Part shown: positions 35,108 to 47,807 of the stretch, one piece after another
Layout: each line of letters begins with the position of its first letter
Numbering within the stretch: the stretch's first letter is position 1
Source: Apostichopus japonicus
Taxonomy: Eukaryota; Echinodermata; Holothuroidea; Aspidochirotida; Stichopodidae
Assembly: GCF_037975245.1 (NCBI RefSeq)
Contig: NC_092576.1
Span: 5,542,501 to 5,606,500, forward strand
DNA length: 64,000 nt
Direction: 5' to 3'
Position numbers and translations under genes: made by a program
Notes under the pieces: generated by a model
Told to the model about the DNA's origin: nothing
Seen by the model: only the letters and a program-made list of their open reading frames with translations
Databases searched by the model: none

Positions 35108-36717
35108 GTTCAAACATTACAAATAAATCACGGGAATATTATGCGAGCTTGAAGGAATGTGTCGCATGTACATTGCATTGAAAAAATGAAACCAATTGAA
35201 TATTTCAAAAAGGCCTTTAACTACTCCCAAATCATCGCGGAGCTGGTTGTTAAAGATTGAAGCGCCTATGTATAAATTATATTGATCGAAACGACCGTGA
35301 ATAATGGATGTGTTATGTTAAGGGAAGGAGCTGCAGCATTTTCTATAATTATGAGAAATTTCAGAAACAGTACATGACTGAAAATTAAGCTTCACAGGCC
35401 GAGGGTTTAATCCCAGCACTATTGCACCATTAGATTTAATATTTGAAATATAGGACATGTATGATCCACGGTCAACATTATCAATTTTAGGTTGATCTAG
35501 TATAGCGATACGTCATCATACTTTTATAAGCGATTGTGAAATGCTAGAAGTGGTTCTGAACGCATTGATTTTTAGTTGTATTTTAACTAAAAGTCTCAGT
35601 ACGTGTTAGCAAAATTTAAACTTCGTCCTTTCCAGCTTACTGCACTAAAAGCTCACTGAAAATAACACCGTTCTTTGCAATTTTCATATCAATATTCATT
35701 GGTTTTATTGAGTTATCTGTCGTTAAACATTTTGAGTTGAATTAAATTCGCCAGAGTTATTAACAAGTCCGTAGCTTCTACAAACTTCAATCAAAATGTG
35801 CAAGCCCCGCCCAACAGATCATGCGGCAATCAAATCGTTCTGTTTTGTTTACGACCGTTAGGCTTTTGACTACTTTCACGTTCGTGGCTAGCCTGTGTTA
35901 GGTCATTTCTCTTGAAAAGTATCTTTCTTTTGGTCTTACCGATGTAGCTTGCGAAATTGTGTCATTCCTTCCCATTGCAATGAATAAACAGGTGTTTTCA
36001 GACGTATCATCCGTAGACTTGGGTCAACAAAGTGGGCGATACGAGTATATAGGATTCATTTGTGTAATGAACATGCTGATATGGACGGTCGCAGTGATTT
36101 TACGGTAAATCGTTGGAGCAATAAGGGCAACAGAGCATATATTTCTTGTTTTGATTGCGACAGCTTTTCTCCGTTAATCCCACCTGTTCAGGGTGCATTC
36201 AGAATAAGAAACACAGAATCTGCCTCGGAAGTTTGTTTTCCGAATTTCATCAGCAAACACATATTGAGACTTTAAGTTCAAACATTGTAAAAACTTAGAA
36301 ACAGCATGTCAACCATTAGTAGGCTATATTTTTTATTAAAGACAATGATCATTTTATTTTATTTTATTTTTATATCTTTCATCTGGCGGGGGGTTGAATA
36401 TTTTTGTCAAGGTTATCTATTTCTTCTTACATGGTAACATTTTTTGGGGCAATTATGTATATATTTGGACGAATTCAAGAAAAAATTGAAGGTAGCGGAG
36501 GTGCGACTTTGCACATTTCGCAAGTGTACAATAAACATACTGTTTAGTGTTACTCGGCGTTACCTAACGTTATGTGATGTATTGATCAGGTAGACTAGGC
36601 CGACATGACACACCCGCTACAGTTAACTGCAGTATAGTATTACGAGCATACGAGGACAACGTTAGTATAGGTAACCATCGTATTGACCTGTGGTATACAT
36701 GAACAGTGTAAATTCAT

Positions 36718-37400
36718 ATGAGTAATATATATGGCACAGGATTAACGCCACCACAAAGACCACAGTTCACCGGGAACGTGTCAGAGAACTGGAAGAAGTT
36801 TAATCAAAGATTCTTGCTACATCTTGACGCCTCCGGGGGAACAGAAAACTCAACGAAAACCCAAACGTCTATATTCCTACATGTTATTGGCGAGGAAAGT
36901 CTTACACTACACAATACCTTCACATTAGAAACTGCCGGTACGGAAACAGATCTAAAATCTGTTTTGACCAAATTGGAAAGCTATTGAAGAAAAAGGCTGG
37001 CACATTTTCTGGCTGCTCTGTGAAGCAGATCCAAGATTGGAAAGGGCTATTCAGACTTTTAGAGGCAAGCAAGAGCTAGGTCAAAGATTTGGCTACACCG
37101 TCACAGTCCACAATTGATTGTATCGGACAAATACAGATTACGGGGGACTAAACACCAAATCAGATGGGCACGGCTCATCTCAACCCAGCTGGTCCTAGTA
37201 AACCAAACAGAGCTAATAAATGGCACATTAGCTCAAACTCAAAAGACCCCTAAAGGCGTGTGGTAACTGTGGATGCCGTCACAACTACGGTTAATGTCCA
37301 GCATACGGTAAACAGTGCAACAATTGCCAGATGCACGCAAGGTGCTGCGGATCAACTAAAAGAAATGTCAACGCAGTGAATAACGGCACCCAGGATGAAG
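36718..37400 (+). mobile_element. Ty3/Gypsy gag relic
   Basis: The frame 36718-36987 (89 codons) has the start of a Gypsy gag of the K02A2.6-like type: PPQRPQFTGNVSENWKKF, then FLHVIGEESL, ending early at LESY. About 37250-37360, in a different frame and with an internal stop, carries a zinc-knuckle-like pattern (CGNC, RH, CPA, CNNC). No protease, RT or integrase follows and no LTR is visible. It is a decayed fragment and non-functional. The counterpart in unit 1 is shorter still (2810-2945). Confidence 0.75.
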
Positions 37401-37439
37401 AAGAAATTCTTTATTGACGAAATCTCAAAGAAATCTTAC

Positions 37440-38880
37440 AGTAGCATCGTCACTTATGAGTATTAGTAGCACGCCCTGCTTAGGGTTGTAGCAAGGATGT
37501 TCCTTGTAGTACCTCCTTGATTGTAGCACATCCTGTTTAGGGCAGTAGCACATCTTCTATTATTTCTGTGTTCCATACGAATGATCTTTTCAACCCGTAA
37601 TTCATTGCCATTTCGGCGTTCCATACGAATGATCTCTGCATGTACCGCACCACAATTAACTGCTCTCATTGACTTACACTCTCGTCACTCTCCATGGCCG
37701 ATAAAGCATAGATAAAGATTTTCAACTGGCATCTCTTACCCACCATATTATAGCTTATGGCTTGGGCTATCACAAAACATTCAACGTTTGTTACCATGAC
37801 CGTTTAGGTTTTGAGCTAGAAGATCTCAAAATTTATCATAGTGCTCCCCTTCCTATCAGCCAGCTGTCCCTGCGGAATCTTCTTGTTTCACGCAAGCTTT
37901 TCTATAATACCTTGAATCACCTTCAATTCTCCAGATTTTAAATTCAAACTGGTGTGATAACTGGTGTGAAACGCGTACTTCCTTTGTCATTTCAGCGTTC
38001 CATACGAATGATCTCTGCAGGTACCATATGCCCATTAAAACCCCATTGACTTACACATTAAATCACAAAGTGATGTAGTCTGTAAGTCTAGATAAAAGTT
38101 CTAACTAGCTGAGCGCTACCTATCACTGGATAGCTGACAAGTTGGCCTTTCATGGTACCATCAATTTTCCGTATCATGACCATGCAGATTGTTTGCTACG
38201 AGAGCCATGACGTTTTCTTCACTTGTAAACAAACCTCTTTACTCAGTCGTAAACAATTTTTGTACGCTGCTCCTGTGAGGGCTAAAGTGGTCAAAAATTG
38301 CCTAAATTTTCTTAAATGTTTGAACCACATGTGCTTCCATTCATTCTCTTTAACATCCAAGCCACAAAAAGGTAGATCCTGATTGATAACATAGCAAACA
38401 ACTGTTATTCTGCTTCTTATTGGCACTTTTCCTAAAGGAGAACATCAGGGCGGATTTATATATACGCTAATAGGAGTATGCCACCTGCAACGCGTACTTC
38501 TTTTGTCATTTCTGCGTTCGATACGAAGTATCTGTGTAACGCGTATCGTTGTGTGGATTTTTGGGATTTGACGTTATTAACCATTTTTGTTTTTGCATTC
38601 TGATAGAATAATGCTAACGCTTCGTTGTAGTTTGTAATGGCGATTCAATCTAGGCCTAGAACACAAAAAGACATAGCCTAGTTTACAATAGAATGTTTAT
38701 TTACTTTATATGACTCAGCATGCGGCAAGGTATACATTAGCTACGCTTGTATTATCATGAATTCCATAACAATAAGTCATAGCCTATTCACATTGCTTGG
38801 ACAATGAAGAGGCTTATTATATATATAGCTGCAGTAACGAGGCTCTTAATACCAAGTAGAATTTGTTGTGTTAAAGCAGT
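37440..38880. other. Scrambled copies of the unit 1 4.0-5.2 kb region
   Basis: Contains the degraded GTAGTAGC tract (37440-37560), at least four arm fragments of the snapback element (about 37576, 37623, 37993 and 38518-38560), and a block matching about 4500-5010. The snapback arms are never paired here, so the element has been broken up. No gene is seen. Confidence 0.55.
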
Positions 38881-40139
38881 CAAGCCTTGAAAAGAGTGAA
38901 TGACGTTTGCGTTGTACGGCATAAAGCCATATCATTTGTACGTCTTCATACATACATTGTGCATTCGACTCTAATATTAAATTTGACTTTATCCGTTTTT
39001 TTTCTCGAAAGAGTCGGTGTAATTTTTACAACAGAGACATGTTATGGCTACCAGAGTGGTAAGAACTATACTCCTGCATTAAGAAACAACTTTGAACGTT
39101 TTTTCGCCTCTAATGACTCAAGCAAGTGGGGCGACAAATCGAAGTTACAATGTAGTAACGTCAGGCCTAGCCACTAACGCAGCTATACCATTGACATTTT
39201 AAGTATAAGCCTATCACCAAAATCTCTCAGCATAGCTTTTTAGTAGTACAGTACTAATATTGTAGGCATTGTTTGTATTCATATAGACTAACATTAGGGC
39301 TAATGTAATTTAAATTTGGCCAGTGTGGTATGGGTATTACATTAGGTGCTTACGTGTCAATAACATTACTTTGTCATTTGCCCAGTTCTTAGTGCAGTGG
39401 TGTATACCAGGAAGAAAAGTTCCATATGTTTGAGATATTTTCAAGACTTGAATTTCATTCCTTATTGCAATTTGCATGCTTCATGGTTTATTTGATATTC
39501 TATCTTAGTTGTGGAATGTTAATAGGCTACCTGTTTTGCTGTTTAGGAGGGAGCCTAAATAAAACATTTCTAATGCTTTGTAATGTTGTATTTAACAGAC
39601 CTTGATATGTTTTGTTTTTTCTACTCGCTTTACTTCTATTTCAAAGTTTTTGATCATTTTATTTTGTGTTTTATTATTATTTTTACTATATTATTTAAAC
39701 GTTTATATATTTTAATTTCTGTTTTCTTAAATTGTAAATTATGTTAGAGGGCCTCATTAGGGCCTCATAGCATTTTTTGTATCGCTAGATGAGTTTGCCT
39801 TTGAATGGTGAAACTAAAATTTGAATGTGTATACTAAATTTTCACCTCTTCAACTAGGCGCTGATTGAAGAAGAGAATTTGCAATCATGACTGACTTAAA
39901 GAATATATATAAAATGATACAGGCTTCATACCTTGTAAAATATTATAGATGCAAGTCATGTTAGAAATGACTTCACTATGATGAAGGAATGTTATGTATG
40001 TTGGTACTGTACCTGAACAACTAATTAGCGAATTTGGAAAACTTTGGCAACGCTCGATGATGGCACTTTTAATCCTCCTCTCTCCTTGCGTCTTAGAATC
40101 AGTGAATACCTTTGAACATTCACAGCAGAATAGGGATGG
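38881..40139. other. Stretch without recognisable features
   Basis: AT-rich and not visibly homologous to unit 1. One 96-codon frame (38887-39177) has no recognisable domain. I see nothing else. Confidence 0.4.
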
Positions 40140-41460
40140 TCTTTAGCACCCTAAGAAATGGATTCAAATATTGAGTTTGCACAGTCCATGTATTTAATAT
40201 CTTGTCTCATTCTTCGAGAGACATAACCAGCAATATAGTAGAGGCAGTTTTCTTGAATATCAGTTGGATAGTTCATGAACTGAACACTCAGTAATGTTCT
40301 GTTACCTGTTCGTCTTGGTAAAGTGGTGCCATTTCTCACCGGTGGTACTTGTCTCCTTTTGGTCTCCCGTTGAAAAATGAATTTTTGAAGGCTATCAAAC
40401 ATGAAACTGTTTTCTAGAAGAACTTGTTGAAATCAATGTTTTTATCAAAACACTTCTCAATGACCAAGAAAATCGTCGTGTTGTTGGATTATTGCTCCAT
40501 CCACCACGTGCCTAACTTTATTGAAAAAATCTAAGACAAGTGCTCTTGTGAAAACTTGTGCGATAAACTATTATGAAGCTGGTTTGTCGACTTGGTTAGC
40601 AACGTCTTGCTGAAACTTTGAGTTGACATATTAGTTATGATGAATCCAACCACTGTTGTTTTCTTTCTTGTGAAATAAAGAGGGCATCCACTAACATATA
40701 TGAGACTTTCAAGAACTTTACAGCAGCCACTGAACCATTCAGTCCATTCTGCCATAGAATATTTCCTCAAAGGGGCCTTTACACAGTTTTCTGATTGTAC
40801 CCTGGAGTCGAGTTTATCAAATAGTATATCAATGATTCGAATGAATTCAGTGGTCCCTTGACTACCATCAAATGTTGCGATCTTCATATCTTCTCGCAGA
40901 AAGTTAATTGCATCCGCAACTGAGGAACTCAATGTCTGTGCAAGCTTACATTCAATTTGAGTTTTCTCCATTACATGCACTTTGCAGTAATTTTGTTTGC
41001 TAAGAACATTGTGTCCTTTTCCTGTATCTGAACTAATTCTTCAATGAATTGCCACACAACTTTCTTATTTTCCCCTTGCTCATTTGTAACTGAATGATTT
41101 TCATACCTGCAAATGAATTTCTCATCAATTTAAGCATGTGAAATGCATTAACATTATGTACACATTTTCATTTGGGAGGGTAGGATGAGGAAAGATTGAC
41201 CGCCAATCAGGGAATGAAAGGTTAGCTCCAAGAATCTTTGCTGTGGATTGATTGGTGTAGCAGCCTTCAAATGTGAGACACTGGACGCTCCTTTTATGTT
41301 CAGTTAGAATTCCAATACATTGGTTAATCAACTGGGCTTGAGCTTGAGCTGAGAGTTTGTTAATAATGAAGTAACCCACAACATGCTTCCAGCTAGGGCA
41401 AGTCCCTACAATCTTAAACACAAGACATTCTGTAGCAAGTTTCTCATGCCTCTGCAATTA
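40140..41460 (-). pseudogene. THAP9/P-element-like transposase relic
   Basis: Three blocks in order on the minus strand: 41457 to about 41110 (PSWKHVVGYFIINKLSAQ, LTFEGCYTNQSTAKILG, then after a one-base shift FHMLKLMRN), 40980-40531 (LAQTLSSSVADAINFL, FIRIIDILFDKLDSR, KAPLR) and 40402-40151 (CLYYIAGYVSRRMRQDIKY). This is the core-to-C-terminal order of P-element transposases of the THAP9 group. Frameshifts and stops separate the blocks, and no N-terminal THAP zinc finger is seen upstream, so it is inactive. An acceptor-like TTGCAG precedes the first block. It is absent from unit 1. Confidence 0.8.
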
Positions 41461-42865
41461 TGCCTCCATAATAATAAAAAAACAACCTTCATATTGAGGG
41501 TGCAAAAAGTTTGATGAATGTCTACAGTCGGTCACAGCCATCAAAGGATGATATGTTAGCAGGAGTAGTAGCTTGAGTGTGTCGTTTGCAAATAGACAAT
41601 AGAGTTCAGAACATATTTGGCTAGGCTGAGTAGGATTTGGCCTACCTCAAAACACAGCTTACTGCTTATGGCCTATTGTCACATGGTAGTGTTGGGAACA
41701 TGTTACAAATGGAAGAGGTCTTTAAATATTGGGAACAATTCTAGATACATTAATAGACTAAAAAGTTCTAGGCTGAAATTATGACCTAGGTTTCCTAATT
41801 TAGACCAAAGGCAAAGCTACGTACAAAGGCTTAAGTTAGGCTAAGCTTATTTTCCTATTACTGAATTGTTAGTGATAAACCGTCATCCAATGTTATTCTG
41901 GGATGTGGATCTATCGTTAAGGATACAGTTTTAAGTAAAATGAGGTGGTGAGAAGTTTTGTTATTAAGCTTTAGTCATATCGCACTGAAAGGGCAGCCGT
42001 AACCGGTTTAGGGGACTAGGCTAACTATACTATACAGTAGCTGTTATTGTATTCATTTAATTGCTTCATATATCGCTTCGTAAGAATTACCAGTGAAACT
42101 GCAGTTCACTGGCATACTTTTGACGATTTTGGCACCTAAATGCGGCCCACGATATCACAATTTTGAGTGATTAATGTCAACTTCATCACTTCAGTTACGT
42201 CAAAGACGTAGTGTCTGTACTACGCGCCCGTACTTTCTTGACGTAAAAGCAAAGCTCCACCAGTTGGATAAGTGGCTTCAGTCCATGTCGCATGGCGTCA
42301 TTCGTCCCACTTCTATTTCTACGATATGCAATATGCCATGTATATATCTTAACTTGAAGGGTTGCCTTCTAAAATATATGCTGACGAACGTTACACTATA
42401 CATGTAAACAAGAGTAGCATATCTTTCTGCAGCATACAAGTAAAGTATTATAAAGCCAGCATTGCCTTTAGACCTAACTTATGGACTATAAGGGTACACT
42501 CCCCTACCCCAAGGGTCGAAGGATCCCCAACCCTACCATCATCTCTGAGTCTTCGGCGTGTCTCTGCTCTACACATCTGCATGTCATTTAGTATATCCTT
42601 TAAAGGTGTTGGTCTATGTAACGTTACATTGCAAGTATAGCATAAATGGTTTTGTTTTATCATTAATTTTAGTCATAAATCAGACGGTAATCTAACCGGT
42701 AGGCCATAGATTATAACCATCCTGTATTTATCCCACAACAAACCGTGCCCACGGGTCTATAGAGAGCCATTCTGAATACCAGACCTGATTTCCATTATTT
42801 CGTGATGTCCCACAATCAATTTATGTCAGGAGTACAATTAAGTTTCAGTTTTCTTCCATTTTCAG
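41461..42865. other. Region upstream of gene B
   Basis: Homologous to the region upstream of gene A only from about 42440 on. The first part has no recognisable feature; a 77-codon frame at 42174-42407 is unassigned. A leader exon for gene B is expected here or further upstream but cannot be located. Confidence 0.4.
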
Positions 42866-42920
42866 ATGTCTATCACAAACCTTTTTGTGATCTTTGCTAT
42901 CCTTTGGTGCATATTAAATG
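42866..42920 (+). CDS. Gene B exon: signal peptide
   Basis: Encodes MSITNLFVIFAILWCILN plus one base, duplicate of the gene A exon. Acceptor CCATTTTCAG directly before the ATG, donor GTAAGA, phase 1. Confidence 0.8.
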
Positions 42921-45900
42921 GTAAGATTCAGTACCGAATTTATCTTGGATAGTGGGGTGAGACTGCAATGGTTTATATATGTAAGGGAGAGGGAAGGGTT
43001 ACATGTAGATACAAGAAGTGAAATGAAAGACGTGCACTTCGGTATTAGGACTTGCTCTGTCTGGATTAGTACTTACTCAATCACATCACATGCATACGCC
43101 CAATATTGGAAGGGACGATTGGACAGGTATGGGGGGTGGTGACATTCGCAAATGTGGTGAAAGGTTCTTGAATACTTTTGGAAATGCAATATGAACGATG
43201 CTATTCTGGTTGGGCAGTGTGGTTGGGTTAGGATGTCAATTGAATGGTATTTGTAAACAGTAGTTGAATGCAAGTCAAATTTAATTTTGATTTCATATGG
43301 TGGTTCCATGTTACTTTGACATGTACCAATTTATACATTTTGAACTCGGTCTGAGGGGAAAAATGGATATACTACAACTTTCATTTGATATGAAACAAGG
43401 TTAACGTCTTTTTTCTTCAATTACAGGCACGGTTGTTTCATCAGATGAGTGCCAGTCTCCGCAATATCTGCAATTAGGAAAGAAAGGTACGATATCCTGC
43501 AACTATCCTGGTGATTTATATGGAGCAGTTTGGTTTAATTCAACCAATGTGACTAGCAACGATCGACCATTTATATCCCTCACAGAAGGTAGAATATCTG
43601 GGCCCGGATATAAGTCCGGAGAATACCTAGTTCACCCCAATGGATCTCTTATAATCACCAAAGTTTCCACCAAACATAATCATGTTTTCAGAGTAACGAC
43701 ATTGGCCACTATAGATGAAGATCCTATCTTTGAAGATGTTCGTGTAGTTGTCTATGGTAAGTCGATTTCTTTGATAACGACATTCATAGTTCATTTGCAT
43801 CAGTTTATTGTGGTGGTTGTATTTACAAATATCACAAAGTAGAAGACAATACATTATCTTTAGGCTTTCATATAGAGGAAATCTTGCAAATACAGATATA
43901 TTCAGTTTATCCTTCATATAACATTTTACAATAATAAAAGGAACGTCTTAATTCCTCATACTTTATATGAGCCTTTCTCGGAGTCTAGCTTTCTTCTTTT
44001 TAACATAAACCTTATACTTTGCTTATATAGCCATTAACAGGTGGTCGCTCTTCAATGATTTTCTTACAAAGAAAAAATTGTTCCCTGTTGAAAATAAGAA
44101 AGTTATAAATAAGCATATTGCTGCATAAGACAATCACATAATAACCAATTTCTTGTTAAATGTTGAAACAAATCTGACAAAAATAGTAGTCGTGACACCT
44201 TACAAGAAATTAGAAGTGAATTCTCAATCCGTCAAAGCATGATTTCATGTCTCCTCAAATCCTCCACAGTAAAAATAAAGAAGCAGTATCCTTTTACTGC
44301 ACGATAAAACATTGCTACTAACGTGTCGAAAATTCAATTAACTTAAACAGTTGATTGCAGTAACATGGCGATTAACTACGAGTAAGCAGTAATTTATAAA
44401 TATTTCTTGAGCAGGAAGAAGCATAATTCAATAGTTCAATATTTTCCCATTTTAGAGAACTGTTTAAGTTTTTAGTAATGAATGCATCTAAAATGAGCTT
44501 GAATTTCCAAAGACCCTAACCAATACTCCAAAATTTTACTGAACATTACTCTTGCTCCTGCAAATCATTCAATGTCAAGTCATTCTCTAATAAGAGAACA
44601 AACGAGACAATGACTGATTTTATGCCTACTGTAGGAGATAAATTCTTCTCTAAAAATCGTTCGTGCTTGTTGAGAAGAAAAGCATGATGTAAACTATATG
44701 TCTTTAGTTTGGCCAATCATTCCTCGATGATCTTCACATTCTCCTTTCATATTTCATTATCCTGTTCTATACATGTTAATCAGCGTCCATAGACTAGTGG
44801 TTAGGGTGTCCGCATAAAAAACGGGAGGCCCGGCTTCGAATTCCGGTGGAGGCTGGAAGTTTTTCACTGACTGTTCTGTATTTTAAAACTCATTACGATT
44901 TCAATTAAATATATAAATAGTTTCAAGATGTTTGCGTAATATCATGATGCAAATCTTAGTCAATAATAATAAAAGCGATGATAATAATATGTTAATGAAA
45001 ATGACGCGTAACACTAATTAATGCAAAGGTTATATTAAAATGTGTGAACAAAGGGTGATAATCATCCAGGTTGGAATTAGCTAAATTTACGAGAATATTT
45101 CTATGTTTAAACTAAATTGGGTGGCGATGAAGCCAGGAATTAGTTTGGATAAGGATTATGTTCCTAGTGGAGGCGATTATAGGCGTTTTGAGAGCAAGAA
45201 AAGTGATAGTCATAGTTCTAACTTTAGGAGGCATGCTAAGGTACATAGTTTCAGGGATAAGCTAAAGATTGTCTTTACCAATGCTAGAAGTATTCATAAA
45301 AAATTTGCTGAATTTACTGTGCTTCTCGAGGATCTGAAACCGGATGTGTTTGGTATCACCGAGTCTTGGTTAAGGGAGGACATTGATAGTGCTGAGGTTT
45401 CTCACCCGGGGTATGTTGTGTATCGTCAGGACAGAAGGGATACTCATAACGGGGTTGGTGGGGGAGTTTTACTGTATGTTAGGGATGACATTGTAAGTGT
45501 TGAGAAATCTCAGTTTCAAGGGTCTTTTGTTAATTCTGTCTGGTGCGAGTTGTCCACAAACAACTCCAAGAGGTCCAGGGACGTTATCACTGTGAGTGTT
45601 GTTTACCGCTCTCCTAACAGCAGCGATGATAATGATGTCGTGCTGTTTGATTCAATTAGAAAGGCTGCTAAAGGTGATGCTGTTATAATGGGCGACTTTA
45701 ATTTTCCTGACATTAATTGGATAGATGGTTCTAGTAGTAGGAAAGGTAGTAATTTTCTAGATGTTGTGCAAGATTGCTTTTTACATCAACATGTTACTTT
45801 CCCTACTAGGGGGGATAACATCCTGGATCTTGTTTTGAGTTCTAATCCAAGCAATGTTGTTGATTTGACCGGTCTAGGAAAACTAGGAACTAGTGATCAT

Positions 45901-47758
45901 GATATACTAGCTTTTGATGTTGTTTGCAATTAGGGAAAAACGTAGAATGTGGAAGTTGTTTAGGATGACTTAATCTGAATCTCTTTTGGCCAAGTTTAAA
46001 ATTCATCAGCTGAAGGTAGAATGCTTAGTCTCTGATGCAAAATTGAATTTCGAAAAAAACATTGCCCTAAAAATTAAGGATAACCCAAAGGCCTTCTTTT
46101 CTTTTGTCAGGTCAAAGCAGAAAGTTAAAGATGCAATTGTTTCCCTTAGGGCACCACAGGCTGATAAGATAGACATCGACGGAGATATTTTGTGTACAGC
46201 TAAGAAGTTTGCTGATGACATCAAATTGTATTCTGAGGTCCCTTCCAAAAGCGATTCTGAGAAATTTCAAGCGGATTTGGATAAGATTTTTTCCTGGTCT
46301 CAGGGGTGGCAAATGCTTTTTAATATTGATAAATGTAAGGTAATGCACATTGGTAGTAGTAAACAAAAGTTTACATACAATCTAAATGGTGTGGAGTTAC
46401 AGGAGGTCTCTGTTGAAAGAGACCTAGGTATCTACATTGACTCGTCTCTGCAACCTTCCAAACATTGTCTTGAAGCTGCTAAAAGAGGTAATAGGGTTTT
46501 AGGTATGATCAAGAGGAACTTCAGTTTTCTGAAAGAGGACATCGTAGTTAGGCTTTATAAGCAGTTGGTTAGGCCTCATCTGGAGTATGCTGTGCAGGCT
46601 TGGAACCCTTATTTTGCTAAGGATAAGGAAGTACTCGAAAAGGTCCAGAGGAGAGCTACTAGGATGATTAGTTCCTTAAAGAGGGTTCCTTATTATAGGC
46701 GGTTACAACTGTTGAATTTCACCACACTGGAGCTTAGGAGGTTACGTGGGGACTTGATCCAGGTTTTCAAGATTGTGTATGGTTTCGACAATTTATCCTT
46801 TACCGACTTTTTCATGTTTGCAAACAGTAGTTGTACTAGAGGTCATTGTCTTAAACTTCAAAAGTCGCATAGTAGGATTAATATTCGGCATAACTTTTTT
46901 TCTAATAGGGTTGTGAATGAGTGGAATAGTTTGCCTGAGAAAGTTGTACTTGCAAGTATTGTCAATGGGTTTAAGAATGCTTTGGACAAGCACTTTAAGC
47001 ATTGTAATCGGGACTGAGTGTTTGTGTCTTCAGTTTTTTCCCTCTCTTTATAGGGTCCTTGATGGGGACTTAAGTGTCCCTCATGATCCTTTTTTCTACT
47101 AAACTAAACTATACATTGTTTCTCTTTTAACGTGAAGGTTTACAAGCTGACAAACGGTGGTGTGTACATTGATTCATGAATCCATTCATCCATACGTTTA
47201 ATCATCTACTCACTCAGTCATATTCATTATTTATAGATGTTGTTTAATGTTATCATACAAACGCTGGAACAGTGCTAACAAGTGAGAAACTGTCGGTGTA
47301 CAATCATACACATGATAAAATAGTCTCACGTGATTAGTAGCCTACTAATAGAGTTACAATGGTTCAACAGTGCAAAAAGTTACATTATTGAAATAGCATG
47401 TGAGCATATACCTAACGGTCGAACCACACTGCAGCACATTAATACCCTAAAATGAAGTTATGAATATGTTTGAATATCATGCGGTGTTTACGTGACGACT
47501 GGATATAATTTGGTAATTACAGTTGCTAATATATTATCTTCAGTAAATAGTCAAAATAGAATATATTTGTAAGGGACAAGTTACATCTTCAATTTCTTAT
47601 TGAAATATAAATTATTCGCACAGTATGGTCTCCAATATTAACAATAAATTAACAGCTTAGTGTGAACTGCATTTAGTAGGAAAGATCTTTATTAAAGAAG
47701 ATTGACTTCCCTGCGACCATTAGTTGTTTGGGAACCCAACTAAATTTATGAAAAATAT

Positions 47759-47807
<49 letters not shown>

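Noticed and set aside
36060-36275. 71-codon frame in unit 2
   Set aside because: No counterpart frame in unit 1 and no recognisable domain; it may be a fragment but is unsupported.
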